In this document: positions 1-8,596 of the stretch, one piece after another | Layout of the letters: each line of letters begins with the position of its first letter | Position numbering within the stretch: the stretch's first letter is position 1 | The notes under the pieces: model-generated | Seen by the model: the letters and a program-made list of their open reading frames with translations, nothing else | Databases searched by the model: none | Told to the model about the DNA's origin: nothing | Position numbers and translations under genes: made by a program | DNA from: Crossiella sp. CA-258035 | GTDB lineage: Bacteria; Actinomycetota; Actinomycetes; Mycobacteriales; Pseudonocardiaceae | Length of the DNA: 64,000 nucleotides | NCBI RefSeq assembly: GCF_030064675.1 | Contig: NZ_CP116413.1 | Location: forward strand, 715,001-779,000 | Reading direction: 5' to 3'

Positions 1-1264
1 GGAAGGCCAGCGGGGTGGCCACCGACCGGATCACCCGTTCCCGGCCCGGCCTGCCGCCGCTGGCCGCGACCAGGGACAGCGCCTGGCCTTCCAGCATGGT
101 CTGCCTGCGTTGCAGGTCCTCGGCGGAGTCGGCGGTGACCACCAGGTCCAGCCAGGCGCTGGGCTCGCTGACCGCCGCGCCCACCGCGCACAGGTCGGCC
201 GCGCCGCGCACCGGGGACAGCACCGGGCGCAGCTTGCGGTGCAGCCGCTCGGCCAGCTCCTCGCCGCCCTCGTCCAGCACGCCGAGTGCGCCCGCGCCCT
301 CCTGCTCGCGAAGCTGCGCGGCGAAGGCGTCCGCGGTGGCCGCCGGGCGCACCGTGATCGCGGCCTGCGGGGCGACCAGCCGCACGCCGAGCGCGCCCAG
401 CAGATCGCTTTCCACCCTCGGCCACCCGGCCCTGACCTCGCCGACGAGGATCTCCTTCGGCCCGGTCAGCACGACCGGCCCGTCCGGCCGCTCGGCCAGC
501 AGCGCCGCCCCGCGCAGCGCGGCCGCGGCGGTGGCGGCCAGCCCGCGGGCGGGCACCGAGCGCAGCCGCCGCGCGGAGACCCGGCCGCCGTCGCCGGTGG
601 CGAACCAGCAGCCGGGCGGGCCGTCCAGGGTGGCGGTGATCCGCTCGCAGCGGTCCACCAGGTCCTCGCAGAAGTCCAGCAGCGCCGCGTTGACCACGTT
701 GGTCGCCTCGCGCTCCACCAGGCCCAGCCCGCCCACCTCGTGCGAGAGGCAGACCCGCAGGTCGGGGAACTCCTCGGCGACCCGGCCGGCGATGGCCTGC
801 TCGTGCTCGGCGCTGCCGGAGGCGCCGGTGGCGGTGACGGTGAGCGTGCGGATGCCCTCGGCGTAGGCGGCGGCGACCTTGGCCAGCGCGTCCTCGAGGT
901 CCAGCGGGGCCATCTCCGCGCCGAAGATGTCGTGCCCGCCGGTGACCGTGGCCGTCCAGGTGATCAGCGAGCGGATCAGCTCGAACGGGTGGCCGCACTG
1001 CCGGGGCGCGCGCGGCAGCACCCGGATCGCGCCCACCGGCTGCACGCCCGCGCCGCGCCGCAGCGCCCGCTCCAGCAGCGCGGAGACGTCCCAGGTGACC
1101 GAGTCGACGATGGACGGCGAGGAGGCGGCCAGCCGCTTCAGCAACCCGCTGAGCTGGCGTCCGCCCCGGCCCGCGACCGCTTCGGTGCCGGTGGCCAGCA
1201 CCTGGCCCTCATGCGCGAGCGCACCGTGCGCACGGTTCACCCCGAGACGGACTCCGATGCGCAT
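1..1264 (-). CDS. Hydantoinase/oxoprolinase-family-like protein (partial, runs off left edge)
   Basis: About 421 codons are visible, reading leftward and open to the window edge, so the C-terminus is missing. The start used is ATG at 1264, which overlaps the 3' end of the upstream hyuB-like gene by 28 bp, suggesting coupled translation in one operon. The N-terminus (MRIGVRLGVNRAHGAL) resembles the Hydant_A_N fold of hydantoinase A and acetone carboxylase subunits. However, the usual D-x-GGT-x-TD phosphate-binding signature is replaced by R-L-G-V-N-R, so ATP binding may be altered. The rest is Ala/Gly/Leu-rich with no membrane segment. No function beyond membership of this cluster can be assigned. 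Coding is supported by continuous in-frame reading with sensible residue use, while the overlapping plus-strand frames look like shadows. Confidence 0.7.
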   Translation of the reverse strand, partial: MRIGVRLGVNRAHGALAHEGQVLATGTEAVAGRGGRQLSGLLKRLAASSPSIVDSVTWDVSALLERALRRGAGVQPVGAIRVLPRAPRQCGHPFELIRSLITWTATVTGGHDIFGAEMAPLDLEDALAKVAAAYAEGIRTLTVTATGASGSAEHEQAIAGRVAEEFPDLRVCLSHEVGGLGLVEREATNVVNAALLDFCEDLVDRCERITATLDGPPGCWFATGDGGRVSARRLRSVPARGLAATAAAALRGAALLAERPDGPVVLTGPKEILVGEVRAGWPRVESDLLGALGVRLVAPQAAITVRPAATADAFAAQLREQEGAGALGVLDEGGEELAERLHRKLRPVLSPVRGAADLCAVGAAVSEPSAWLDLVVTADSAEDLQRRQTMLEGQALSLVAASGGRPGRERVIRSVATPLAF

Positions 1265-2961
1265 TCCTGATCAGTACACCCGGAATGGGTGCGTTGTCGA
1301 ATAACGGTGCCGTACACCGCTTCTGCGTGCTCAGCGCTGAGATGACCGTCCAGCACATCGGCTCGAACCGCCTCCGGCGCGCGTTTTCCCGGGTCACCGA
1401 ATCCGCCGCCGCCACCGGTGACACAACGGACCACATCGCCCGCACGTAAATGCAAACCGTTGCATTTCAACATTCGCTGTTCATCGGGCCGGCCCGGATT
1501 GATCGTCACCTCCGGCGGCGCCGCCGGACTGCCGCCGAACAGTCCCCAGGCCGGGGTGACCGAGCGCTCGAACCAGAGCGAGACCGTGCAGTCGGCGAGC
1601 ACCTCGTACTCGCGCAGCACCCCGTTGCCGCCCCGCCACTGGCCCGCGCCGCCGGAGTCCGGCCGGATCTCGTAGCGGGTGATCCGCAGCGGGAACCGGC
1701 TCTCCAGCACCTCCACCGGCATGTCCCGCAGCGAGCCGTTCACGTTGTTGATCAGCGCGCTCTCCCCGTCGCTGCCCCGCCAGCCGCCCCAGCCGCCCAC
1801 GGTGGCCTCCTGGCTGACGTACTCGCGGCCGGTGCGCGGGTCGACCCCGGCGTACATCACGATCATCGAGTCGCCGTGGCTGGCCGCGGCCACCCGGTCC
1901 GGCAGCGCGGGGGCCAGCGCCCGCGCGACCAGGTCGATGAGCAGGCCGAGGTGGGAGAAGTACCACTGGCAGGCCGCGGGGGCCTGCGCGCCGAAGACCG
2001 AGCCGGGCCGGACCTGCACGGTCAGCGGCCGGAACGAGCCGCCGTTGCCCGGCACGTCCGGGCTGACCAGCAGCTTGTAGCCGACCCGGCAGGCGGAGAC
2101 GGTCTGCGCCGCGCCGCAGTTGACCGGGCCCACGGTCTGGTCGGCGGAGTCGCGCACGTCGAAGTCGATGGTCTCGCCGGAGACGGTGACGGTGAGCCGG
2201 ACCGGGACCGGGGTGGCCAGGTCGATGCCGTCGTTGTCCAGGAAGCCCTCTGCCTGGTACACGCCGTCCGGGATGGCCCTGATGACCTCGCGCTCCAGCC
2301 GCTCGGTCTGCGCGAAGATCTCGTCCCTGGCCGCGCGCACGGTGTCCAGGCCGAAGCGTTCGACGATCTCGGCCAGGCGGCGCTGGCCCATCTCGATGGT
2401 CGCGGTCATCGCGCGCAGGTCACCGGAGGTCGGGTAGGGGAAGCGCACGTTGGTGGTGATGGTGTCCACCACGCCGTGCACCTCGGCACCGCCGTCGAGC
2501 AGCTTCTGCGGGCCCAGCCGCAGGCCCTCCTGGAAGATGTTCACCGAGTCCATCGAGCCGCCGGGGTCCTTGGAGCCGACGTCGATCCAGTGCGCGCGGG
2601 TGGCGGTGAACCCGGCCAGTTCCTCACCGACGAACACCGGGCCGAACAGGGTGACGTCGTTGAGGTGGGTGCCCGCCAGGTAGGAGTCGTTGAGGATCCA
2701 CACGTCGCCGGGCCGCCAGACCTCCCGGCCGAAGCGCTCCTCGGTGGCCCTGGTGCAGATCTCCAAGTTCCCCAAGAAGATGGGCAACCCGGCGGACTGG
2801 CCGAGCACCTGGTGCTCGTCGTCGAGCAGCGCGACCACGCAGTCGCCGCACTCGTAGATCACCGGGGTGTAGGCGGAGCGGATGAGGGTGGCGTTCATGT
2901 CCTCCGCGGCCGCCGCCAGGGCGTTGCGGATGATCTCCACGGTCACCGGGTCCACGGTCAT
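1237..2961 (-). CDS. hyuB: Hydantoinase B / oxoprolinase family subunit
   Basis: A 574-residue cytoplasmic subunit of the HyuB family, which pairs with HyuA to hydrolyse cyclic amides such as hydantoins, N-methylhydantoin or 5-oxoproline in an ATP-dependent way. Family hallmarks are the N-terminal DPVTVEIIRNAL block, the GDVWILNDSYLAGTHLNDV block around residues 85-105, and a glycine-rich C-terminal GGGGGFGDP segment. Length is normal for HyuB. The start is the ATG at 2961, which overlaps the hyuA stop in an ATGA tetranucleotide, so the two subunits are translationally coupled. The open frame continues far upstream, but that extension only shadows hyuA. The exact substrate cannot be told from sequence. 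Confidence 0.93.
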   Translation of the reverse strand: MTVDPVTVEIIRNALAAAAEDMNATLIRSAYTPVIYECGDCVVALLDDEHQVLGQSAGLPIFLGNLEICTRATEERFGREVWRPGDVWILNDSYLAGTHLNDVTLFGPVFVGEELAGFTATRAHWIDVGSKDPGGSMDSVNIFQEGLRLGPQKLLDGGAEVHGVVDTITTNVRFPYPTSGDLRAMTATIEMGQRRLAEIVERFGLDTVRAARDEIFAQTERLEREVIRAIPDGVYQAEGFLDNDGIDLATPVPVRLTVTVSGETIDFDVRDSADQTVGPVNCGAAQTVSACRVGYKLLVSPDVPGNGGSFRPLTVQVRPGSVFGAQAPAACQWYFSHLGLLIDLVARALAPALPDRVAAASHGDSMIVMYAGVDPRTGREYVSQEATVGGWGGWRGSDGESALINNVNGSLRDMPVEVLESRFPLRITRYEIRPDSGGAGQWRGGNGVLREYEVLADCTVSLWFERSVTPAWGLFGGSPAAPPEVTINPGRPDEQRMLKCNGLHLRAGDVVRCVTGGGGGFGDPGKRAPEAVRADVLDGHLSAEHAEAVYGTVIRQRTHSGCTDQECASESVSG

Positions 2962-5012
2962 GACTGGTCCTCCCTGCGCACCACGAGCGAGCCGAGCGAG
3001 TCCACGGACAGGGTGAATCCCGGTGGCACCACGGTGGTCGCGGTGTCCTCCAGCACGATCGCCGGTCCGGCCAGCCGGTGCCCAGGGGCCAGTCCGGCAC
3101 GGTGCAGGATCGGCGTCTGGTGCCAGCCGCCGTCGAAGAAGACCGGTCGATGTTGTTGCGGCGCAAGAGGTTCGGTGGCTTCGGCCAGCCGTTCCGGCGC
3201 CGCGCGGCCGAGATCGCCTTGCACGGTGGTGCGCAGCGCGACGAACTCGATCGGCGCGCCGGGGTTGGCGTGGCCGTAGCGGGCCTGGTGCACCTGGGCG
3301 AACCGGGCCGAGATGGTGTCCAGGAACTCCGGCGACGTCGGCTCCTCCGCGCTGAGCAGTGGCACGGTGAGGGTGTACTCCTGTGCCGCGTAACGGATGT
3401 CGGCCGCGTGCGAGCTGCGCCGGGCGGCCTCGGGCACCCGTTCGGTGGCCAGCCAGTCCAGTCCGGTCTCCGCCATCGCGGTCAGCCGGGCGGACATGGC
3501 CGCGCCGTCCAGGTCGGCGTCCAGCCGGAAGTGCGGTTCCACCAGGTCGCGGCGGATCTCGGTCTGCAGCATGCCCCAGGCGGAGAACGCGCCGGGGAAG
3601 CGCGGCACCACCACCTCGCCGATGCCCAGCTCCCGCGCCAGGAACACCGCGTGCATCGGCCCGGCCCCGCCGAAGGCGACCAGGGTGAACTCGCGCGGCT
3701 CGATGCCGCGGGAGACGGTGATGGTGCGGATCGCCCCGGCCATGGTCGCGTTGGCCACCGCGCACACGCCCTCGGCCATCTCCGGCGTGCCCAGGTCGAA
3801 CTCCGCGCCCAGCTTGGCGATCGCGGCCTCGGCCAGTTCCGGTCGCAGGGTCAGCCCGGCGGCGAAGGCGCCCGGCTCGATCCGGCCGAGCACCAGGTTG
3901 GCGTCGGTGACAGTGGGCTCCACGCCGCCGTTGCCGTAACCGGCCGGTCCGGGAGCCGCGCCCGCCGAGTGCGGGCCGACCCGCAGGCCACCGGCCTCGG
4001 TCCAGGCCACCGAGCCGCCGCCCGCGCCGACGGTGTGGATGTCCACCGCGCTGAGCAGCATCGGCAGCCCATCCAGCTTGATCTCCGGGGTGATATCCGG
4101 TTCGCCATCGATGACCAGCGAGACGTCGAAGGAGGTGCCGCCCATGTCGATGTAGATCAGGTTGTCCCGGCCCAATGCCTTGGCCAGCGCGACCCCGCCC
4201 ATGGTGCCGCCGACCGGGCCGGAGAGCAGGGTCTGCAACGGGCGCTCGCGGGCGGACCCGGCGGAGATGATGCCGCCGGAGGACTGCATCACGTGCAGCG
4301 GCGCGGGCACGCCCTGATCGGCCAGGTCGCGGGCGAGGCCGCCGAGGTAGTCGCGCACCACCGGGCCGATGTATGCCTCCACCACCGCGGAGGAGGTGCG
4401 CTCGTACTCCCGCCACTCGTTCGCGCACTGGTGGGATAGCGAGAGGGCGAAGTCCGCGCCCAGCTCCGCGCGCAGGATCTCCGCCGCGCGCAGCTCGTGT
4501 GCCGGGTTGGCGTAGCTGAACAGGAAGGACACCGCGATCGCGCCGAAGCCCTCCGCGCGTGCCCTGGCCGCGGCCGCGCGCACCGCGTCCTCGTCCAGCG
4601 GAGTCAGCTCCGCGCCGGCCTGGTCGATCCGGCCGGGCACGCCGACGATGTCCCGCCGGGGGACCAGGGGCTCGGGTTTGCGGTACTGGAGGTCGTACAT
4701 GCGGAACCGGGGACCGCGCGCGATGTGGTAGACGTCGGCCGCGCCGGCACTCGCCAGCAACATCACCCGAATGCCGCGGCGCTGCAGGAGGGCGTTGAGT
4801 CCCTGGGTGGTGCCGTGCACCAGGAAGTCGATCCCGGACAGCGGATCGACCACCGCGCCCAGCGCGTCCAGCACCCCCGTGGCCAGGTCACCAGGGGTGG
4901 TCGGGCGCTTGCCGACCCGGTACCCCCCGGTCTGCTCGTCGTAGGCGACTACGTCGGTGAACGTGCCGCCGATGTCCATGGAGACCCGGAGACGACCCAT
5001 GCCGGTGACCAT
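2958..5012 (-). CDS. hyuA: Hydantoinase A / oxoprolinase family subunit
   Basis: A 684-residue ATP-dependent subunit with the typical N-terminal DIGGTFTDVVAYD phosphate-binding motif of Hydant_A_N. It continues into the hydantoinase A central domain (FIDMGGTSFDVSLV-type motif) and has the length expected for HyuA. It should form a complex with the overlapping hyuB product to open an amide ring. The start chosen is ATG at 5012 (MVTGMGRLRV); ATG at 5000 is equally possible, and an in-frame ATG at 5081 adds 23 residues unlike the family. A GGAG lies about 14 bases upstream of 5012, which is not ideal. First gene of a leftward operon with hyuB and the partial third gene. Confidence 0.93.
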   Translation of the reverse strand: MVTGMGRLRVSMDIGGTFTDVVAYDEQTGGYRVGKRPTTPGDLATGVLDALGAVVDPLSGIDFLVHGTTQGLNALLQRRGIRVMLLASAGAADVYHIARGPRFRMYDLQYRKPEPLVPRRDIVGVPGRIDQAGAELTPLDEDAVRAAAARARAEGFGAIAVSFLFSYANPAHELRAAEILRAELGADFALSLSHQCANEWREYERTSSAVVEAYIGPVVRDYLGGLARDLADQGVPAPLHVMQSSGGIISAGSARERPLQTLLSGPVGGTMGGVALAKALGRDNLIYIDMGGTSFDVSLVIDGEPDITPEIKLDGLPMLLSAVDIHTVGAGGGSVAWTEAGGLRVGPHSAGAAPGPAGYGNGGVEPTVTDANLVLGRIEPGAFAAGLTLRPELAEAAIAKLGAEFDLGTPEMAEGVCAVANATMAGAIRTITVSRGIEPREFTLVAFGGAGPMHAVFLARELGIGEVVVPRFPGAFSAWGMLQTEIRRDLVEPHFRLDADLDGAAMSARLTAMAETGLDWLATERVPEAARRSSHAADIRYAAQEYTLTVPLLSAEEPTSPEFLDTISARFAQVHQARYGHANPGAPIEFVALRTTVQGDLGRAAPERLAEATEPLAPQQHRPVFFDGGWHQTPILHRAGLAPGHRLAGPAIVLEDTATTVVPPGFTLSVDSLGSLVVRREDQS

Positions 5013-5250
5013 AGTGAGAGCGCGTTCTCCGGGGCTGTGCACTTGGACCAGGCAGGGGCGGCCGGGCAGTGCAGGCTGCATATGCGGGAACAGGAGAGGC
5101 TGATCGGCGCAAACATCCCATGACTAGCGGAGCGCACAGTCCCGACCACTCCAGGTGTGCTCATTGCCCAATCCGGGTCTCCCGCCGTTTCCCTACAGTT
5201 CGGCCAGTGTGCAGGCGCCTCGTCGCGAGGCAGGAGGAGGTCGGACCGTC

Positions 5251-5808
5251 ATGACCACCCTGGAGGACGTACCCGCGCCGAGTGTCGACTTCCAGGCGTG
5301 CCGGATCCTGTGCCTCGACCTGCCCTCGGACGTGCCACCGGCCAGAGTGGTGCACGAGCTCGACGGCGTGGCCCACCCGGTTGAGCCGTCCCGGCTGCTC
5401 GCGGTCGGCCACGCGCTCTGGTCGAGCTGGCTGAACAACCCGCACCACGAGCGGCCGGACGTGCTGCTCGGCTTCGACACCAGCGGCATCGTGCCCACGC
5501 TCGCGGTGGCGATGGCCTCCGGGCTGCCGTACCACCTGGCCTGGAAGCTGGACACCGAACGCCACGGCGTGCCGCGCAGGCGCAGCGCGGAGATCTTCAC
5601 CTACGGCAGGCTGCAGGGCCGCCGGGTGCTGGTGGTGGACTCCGCGCTGACCCACTGCCACGCGATCGGCAGCCTGATCTCGGTGCTGCGGGACGAGGCC
5701 GCGGACGTGGTCGGCGTCGCCGCGCTCACCGAGGACGCGGACAACCGCAGCCGTCAGCACATCGAGTCGACTGGCGTGCCGCTGGTCTCGCTGACCAGGA
5801 TGCGCTAA
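5251..5808 (+). CDS. Phosphoribosyltransferase-like protein (degenerate PRPP motif)
   Basis: A 185-residue soluble protein with the fold pattern of type I phosphoribosyltransferases: strand-loop DVLLGFDTSGIVPTLAVAMA around residues 70-89, and RVLVVDSALTHCHAIGSL at 126-143. The second block sits where PRTases carry the PRPP loop (usually VDDVxxTGGT), but the DD and TGG residues are replaced, so classical PRPP catalysis is doubtful. ATG at 5251 follows an AGGAGG ribosome site with good spacing; an upstream in-frame ATG (5155) lacks one. Divergent from hyuA. It may bind a nucleotide or act as a regulator; function not known. Confidence 0.7.
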   Translation: MTTLEDVPAPSVDFQACRILCLDLPSDVPPARVVHELDGVAHPVEPSRLLAVGHALWSSWLNNPHHERPDVLLGFDTSGIVPTLAVAMASGLPYHLAWKLDTERHGVPRRRSAEIFTYGRLQGRRVLVVDSALTHCHAIGSLISVLRDEAADVVGVAALTEDADNRSRQHIESTGVPLVSLTRMR

Positions 5809-5835
5809 GGCGCGCGCGTTCAGAACCGTGAATCG

Positions 5836-5878
5836 TTGACAGAGTTTTCCTTGTCCCGTCAGCATGTAAGCGCTTACT
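5836..5878 (+). promoter_or_regulatory. Promoter-like TTGACA with LacI-type operator palindrome
   Basis: TTGACA lies at 5836-5841. A perfect 12-bp palindrome GTAAGCGCTTAC at 5866-5877 lies just where a -10 region would fall. The 14-mer TGTAAGCGCTTACT differs from the LacI/CcpA-type consensus TGWAARCGYTWNCA only at the last base. It precedes the polysaccharide lyase gene, so substrate- or carbon-dependent repression is the obvious inference. No regulator gene is adjacent. Confidence 0.55.
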
Positions 5879-5923
5879 CAGGGTCCGCCGCCACCCCCTG
5901 ACGACGGAGACTGAGGAGAACAC

Positions 5924-6709
5924 GTGACCGACGCACGCGAATTCAGCCGCCGCACCGCGCTGTCCCTGCTCGGCGGCGCCGCCGCGGCCCTCGCCCTGCC
6001 CGGCGCGAGCGCGCTGGCCGCGCCGCTGGCCTGGCAGCAGCGCTGGGCCCCGGTGCCCAGCCGGGACGGGCTCGGCGCCTTCGAGGGCGTGGAGGACGAC
6101 CGGGCCAACTCGCACCCCGGCGCCAAGCACATCTACCCGCAGGGCGACACATACCGCTTCGACATGCACAAGCGGGACCGGGACACCTCGACCGACCGGC
6201 AGCGCAACGAGGTCCGCGGCATGCGCAGCGGCGGCGCGAGCGTGGACCTGTTCCAGGGGCAGACCTGGCGGTTCACCTACTCGATGTACATCCCCAGCTC
6301 GCTGAAGGCCACCACCAGCTTCACGCACATCATGCAGACCAAGATGCCCGGCCTGGGTTCCGCGCCGGTGACGGTGATGTCGTTGCGCCGCAGGGGCAGC
6401 CGCTCGACCATCGAGTTCAAGGTGACCGAGGGCGACGTGCTGGTGGGCGATGTGGACCTGGCTCCGTTGCAGAACAAGTGGATCGACACGGAGGTGGAGA
6501 TCAAGGTGGGCAACGGGAACGGCTCGGTGCGCTGGGTGGTGCGCGAGGGCGGCCGGACCGTGATCGACGCGCGCAAGTCCAATGTGGACACCTGGCTGGA
6601 TGACCGGCTGCGGCCCAAGTGGGGCATCTACCGCTCGCTGAACGACTCGGCGAACATCAACGACACCTACCTGCTGCTGCGCAACCTCAAGGCCTACCAA
6701 CAGGTTTGA
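5924..6709 (+). CDS. Tat-exported heparin-lyase-I-like polysaccharide lyase
   Basis: A 261-residue secreted protein. The N-terminus has a twin-arginine signal (SRRTALSLLGG, Arg9-Arg10) followed by an Ala-rich hydrophobic core and an ASALAAP-type cleavage region near residue 33. The mature part begins FEGVEDDRANSHPG and contains HIMQTKMPGLG and WIDTEVEIKV blocks that I associate with the jelly-roll heparin lyase I-like / PL20 families of actinobacteria. The likely job is beta-elimination of an acidic polysaccharide outside the cell; the substrate is not certain. GTG start at 5924 with GAGGAG five bases upstream. A LacI-type operator precedes it. Its 3' end overlaps the convergent propeller gene by 23 bp. 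Confidence 0.72.
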   Translation: MTDAREFSRRTALSLLGGAAAALALPGASALAAPLAWQQRWAPVPSRDGLGAFEGVEDDRANSHPGAKHIYPQGDTYRFDMHKRDRDTSTDRQRNEVRGMRSGGASVDLFQGQTWRFTYSMYIPSSLKATTSFTHIMQTKMPGLGSAPVTVMSLRRRGSRSTIEFKVTEGDVLVGDVDLAPLQNKWIDTEVEIKVGNGNGSVRWVVREGGRTVIDARKSNVDTWLDDRLRPKWGIYRSLNDSANINDTYLLLRNLKAYQQV

Positions 6710-7955
6710 CGTAGACGTCCGGGTAGGGACCCTCGCCGGAGCCGAGCTTGGCGTGCGAGGCGAAGGCGAGGGTCCGCCCGTCCGCGCTCAGCGCCGGGGT
6801 GAGCGAGAAGTCCTCGGCCTGCTTTCCGTTGGCGCGCAGGCTGATCCGGGTCAGCGTGCCGGTGCGCAGGTCCTTGACGAAGACGTCGTCGACGTTGTTG
6901 GTGTCGCCGGGCACCAGGTTCGACGCGATCGAGGCGAAGGCCAGCCTGCGGCCGTCCGCGCTGATCGTCGGCTGGTAGGGCTGGGCGTCCGCGGCCCGCC
7001 CGTCGCCGCTGGTGTTCACCCGGCGGATCTCCCCGGTGCGCAGGGTCTTCACGAAGATGTCCGGGGTGTCCTCGGTGTCGCCGGGCACCAGGTTGTCGCC
7101 CCAGGCCACGAAGAACACCTGGCCGCCGTCGGCGGTGATCGCGGGCATCAGCGTGTAGGAGCTGCTCTGCCCGCCGGTGGCGGTGGTGTTCGCCCTGGTG
7201 ACCGCGCCGGTGGCCCGGTCCTTGACGAACATGTCCACGCTGCCGTTGGTGTCGCCCGGCACCAGGTTGGTCGCGGCGGAGGGGAAGACCACGTACCGGC
7301 CGTCCGCGCTGACCGCGGTGCCGTGGTGCACCTGCCTGTCGCCCTGCGCGCCGTCCGCGGCCACGCTGACCCGCTCGATCCCGCCGGTGCGCAGGTCCCG
7401 CACGAACACGTCCTCCACGCCGTTGGTGTCGCCGGGCACCAGGTTGGTCGCGGCCGAGCGGAACACCACGAACCGGCCGTCCGCGCTGATCGAGGGCGCG
7501 CCGGCGGACTCCCGGTCGCCGCCGGTGCTCACCCCGGTGCTGCGGCCGGTGCGGCGGTCGGTGACCACCACGTCCGGCAGGCCGTTGACGTCGCCGGGCA
7601 CCAGGTCGGCAGCCTCGGTCAGGTAGGCGATGAGCCTGCCGTCCGCGCTGATCGCCGGAGTGTCGTAGGACGGGCCGTCGCCGCCGCTGACCAGCGAGGT
7701 CAGCCCGGTCCAGCTGTCCCGCACGAAGATGTCCCCGTGCCCGTTGCGGTCCCGCGGCACCAGGTTCGACGCGGTGGAGGCGAAGGCGACGAACCGGCCG
7801 TCCGCGCTCACCGCGGGCGTGCCGGAGGGGCCGTTGGCCGGGCCGCCGTGCCAGGCGCGGCTGACCACCTGTGCCGGTGTCGAGGCGGCGGCTGAGCTGG
7901 GCAGGAGGGCGGCCGCGGCGGCGACGGCGAGCACGACTGCGGTTCGAGCGGTCAT
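6687..7955 (-). CDS. Secreted TolB/PD40-type seven-bladed beta-propeller protein
   Basis: A 422-residue exported protein with an Ala-rich signal peptide (first ~25 residues). Seven repeats of a xISADGRxVAFxSxAxNLVPGDxNG unit, each closing with a D-(I/V)-FV-(R/K)-D-x-x-TG element, predict a seven-bladed propeller of the TolB/WD40-like PD40 class. Many repeats carry D-x-N-G-x-x-D segments that could bind calcium. No catalytic residues are evident, so it probably binds carbohydrate or protein at the cell surface. It converges on and overlaps the polysaccharide lyase gene, and both loci carry a similar operator-like palindrome, which suggests a shared physiological context. Confidence 0.8.
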   Translation of the reverse strand: MTARTAVVLAVAAAAALLPSSAAASTPAQVVSRAWHGGPANGPSGTPAVSADGRFVAFASTASNLVPRDRNGHGDIFVRDSWTGLTSLVSGGDGPSYDTPAISADGRLIAYLTEAADLVPGDVNGLPDVVVTDRRTGRSTGVSTGGDRESAGAPSISADGRFVVFRSAATNLVPGDTNGVEDVFVRDLRTGGIERVSVAADGAQGDRQVHHGTAVSADGRYVVFPSAATNLVPGDTNGSVDMFVKDRATGAVTRANTTATGGQSSSYTLMPAITADGGQVFFVAWGDNLVPGDTEDTPDIFVKTLRTGEIRRVNTSGDGRAADAQPYQPTISADGRRLAFASIASNLVPGDTNNVDDVFVKDLRTGTLTRISLRANGKQAEDFSLTPALSADGRTLAFASHAKLGSGEGPYPDVYVKPVGRP

Positions 7956-8008
7956 CCCGCCATGCGACCATCCCGGCCCGCCCGCGCGACAGGGCCGGTC
8001 GGCCGAAT

Positions 8009-8023
8009 TGGAAAGCGTTTACA
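8009..8023. promoter_or_regulatory. LacI-type operator-like site between divergent genes
   Basis: The 14-mer GGAAAGCGTTTACA (8010-8023) matches TGWAARCGYTWNCA at 13 of 14 positions. It lies in the gap between the propeller gene (start 7955, leftward) and the acetyltransferase gene (start 8097, rightward). It resembles the palindrome at 5865-5878, so one LacI-family regulator may act on both. This is inference from sequence likeness only. Confidence 0.45.
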
Positions 8024-8096
8024 TTCACTGGAGAGGCTGGCGTGTCCCACCCGGGGCTGGTCATACTCACCCATCCCGGAGGCTGGGGAGGCCTCG

Positions 8097-8573
8097 ATGG
8101 CAATGATGCGACTGACGGCGTACGAACGAGCCGACCGCGAGGACTGCCTGCGGCTGTTCGACAGCAACGTGCCGCTCTACTTCGCCGCCACCGAACGGCG
8201 CGAGTTCGCCCAGTTCCTGGACAAGCTGCCCGGGGTCTACCTGGTCGGCCGGATCAACGGCGCGCTGGTGGCCGCCGGCGGGCACGCGCCTGACCTGGCC
8301 CAGCCGGGCGTGTGGACGCTGTGCTGGGGCATGGTCGAGCGGCGCAGGCACCGGCAGGGCCTCGGCCGGGCGCTGCTGGAGGCCAGGCTGCGGATGATCG
8401 CGGCCGACCCGGACGCGGTCGCGGTCACGCTGAGCACCAGCCAGCACAGCACCGGCTTCTTCGAGCACCTGGGCTTCCGGGTGGCCAAGATCGTGCCGCA
8501 GGGCTTCGCCGAGCACATCGACCAGTACGACCTGCGGCTGGACCGGGCGGAGCTGATCGCCCGCTTCGGCTGA
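8097..8573 (+). CDS. GNAT-family N-acetyltransferase
   Basis: A 158-residue cytoplasmic acetyltransferase. The acetyl-CoA pyrophosphate-binding motif is RRRHRQGLGRALLEARL (about residues 82-98), followed by the C-terminal STGFFEHLGFRV block typical of GNAT proteins. Substrate unknown. ATG at 8097 is chosen because GGGAGG lies five bases upstream; ATG at 8103 is possible. The frame is open from 7962, but the extra residues show no family similarity. It is followed 23 bp later by an ABC ATPase gene. Confidence 0.88.
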   Translation: MAMMRLTAYERADREDCLRLFDSNVPLYFAATERREFAQFLDKLPGVYLVGRINGALVAAGGHAPDLAQPGVWTLCWGMVERRRHRQGLGRALLEARLRMIAADPDAVAVTLSTSQHSTGFFEHLGFRVAKIVPQGFAEHIDQYDLRLDRAELIARFG

Positions 8574-8596
8574 GCGAGTCCCGGTAGCGTGCGGAC

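Noticed and set aside
15-1304. Long plus-strand open frames at the left end
   Set aside because: They are Arg/Ala/Pro-rich with no family features and mirror the leftward hydantoinase-like gene, a common effect in high-GC DNA.
1237-4428. A single 1063-codon leftward gene
   Set aside because: The first half reads out of frame through hyuA; the true hyuB starts at 2961 with an ATGA overlap.
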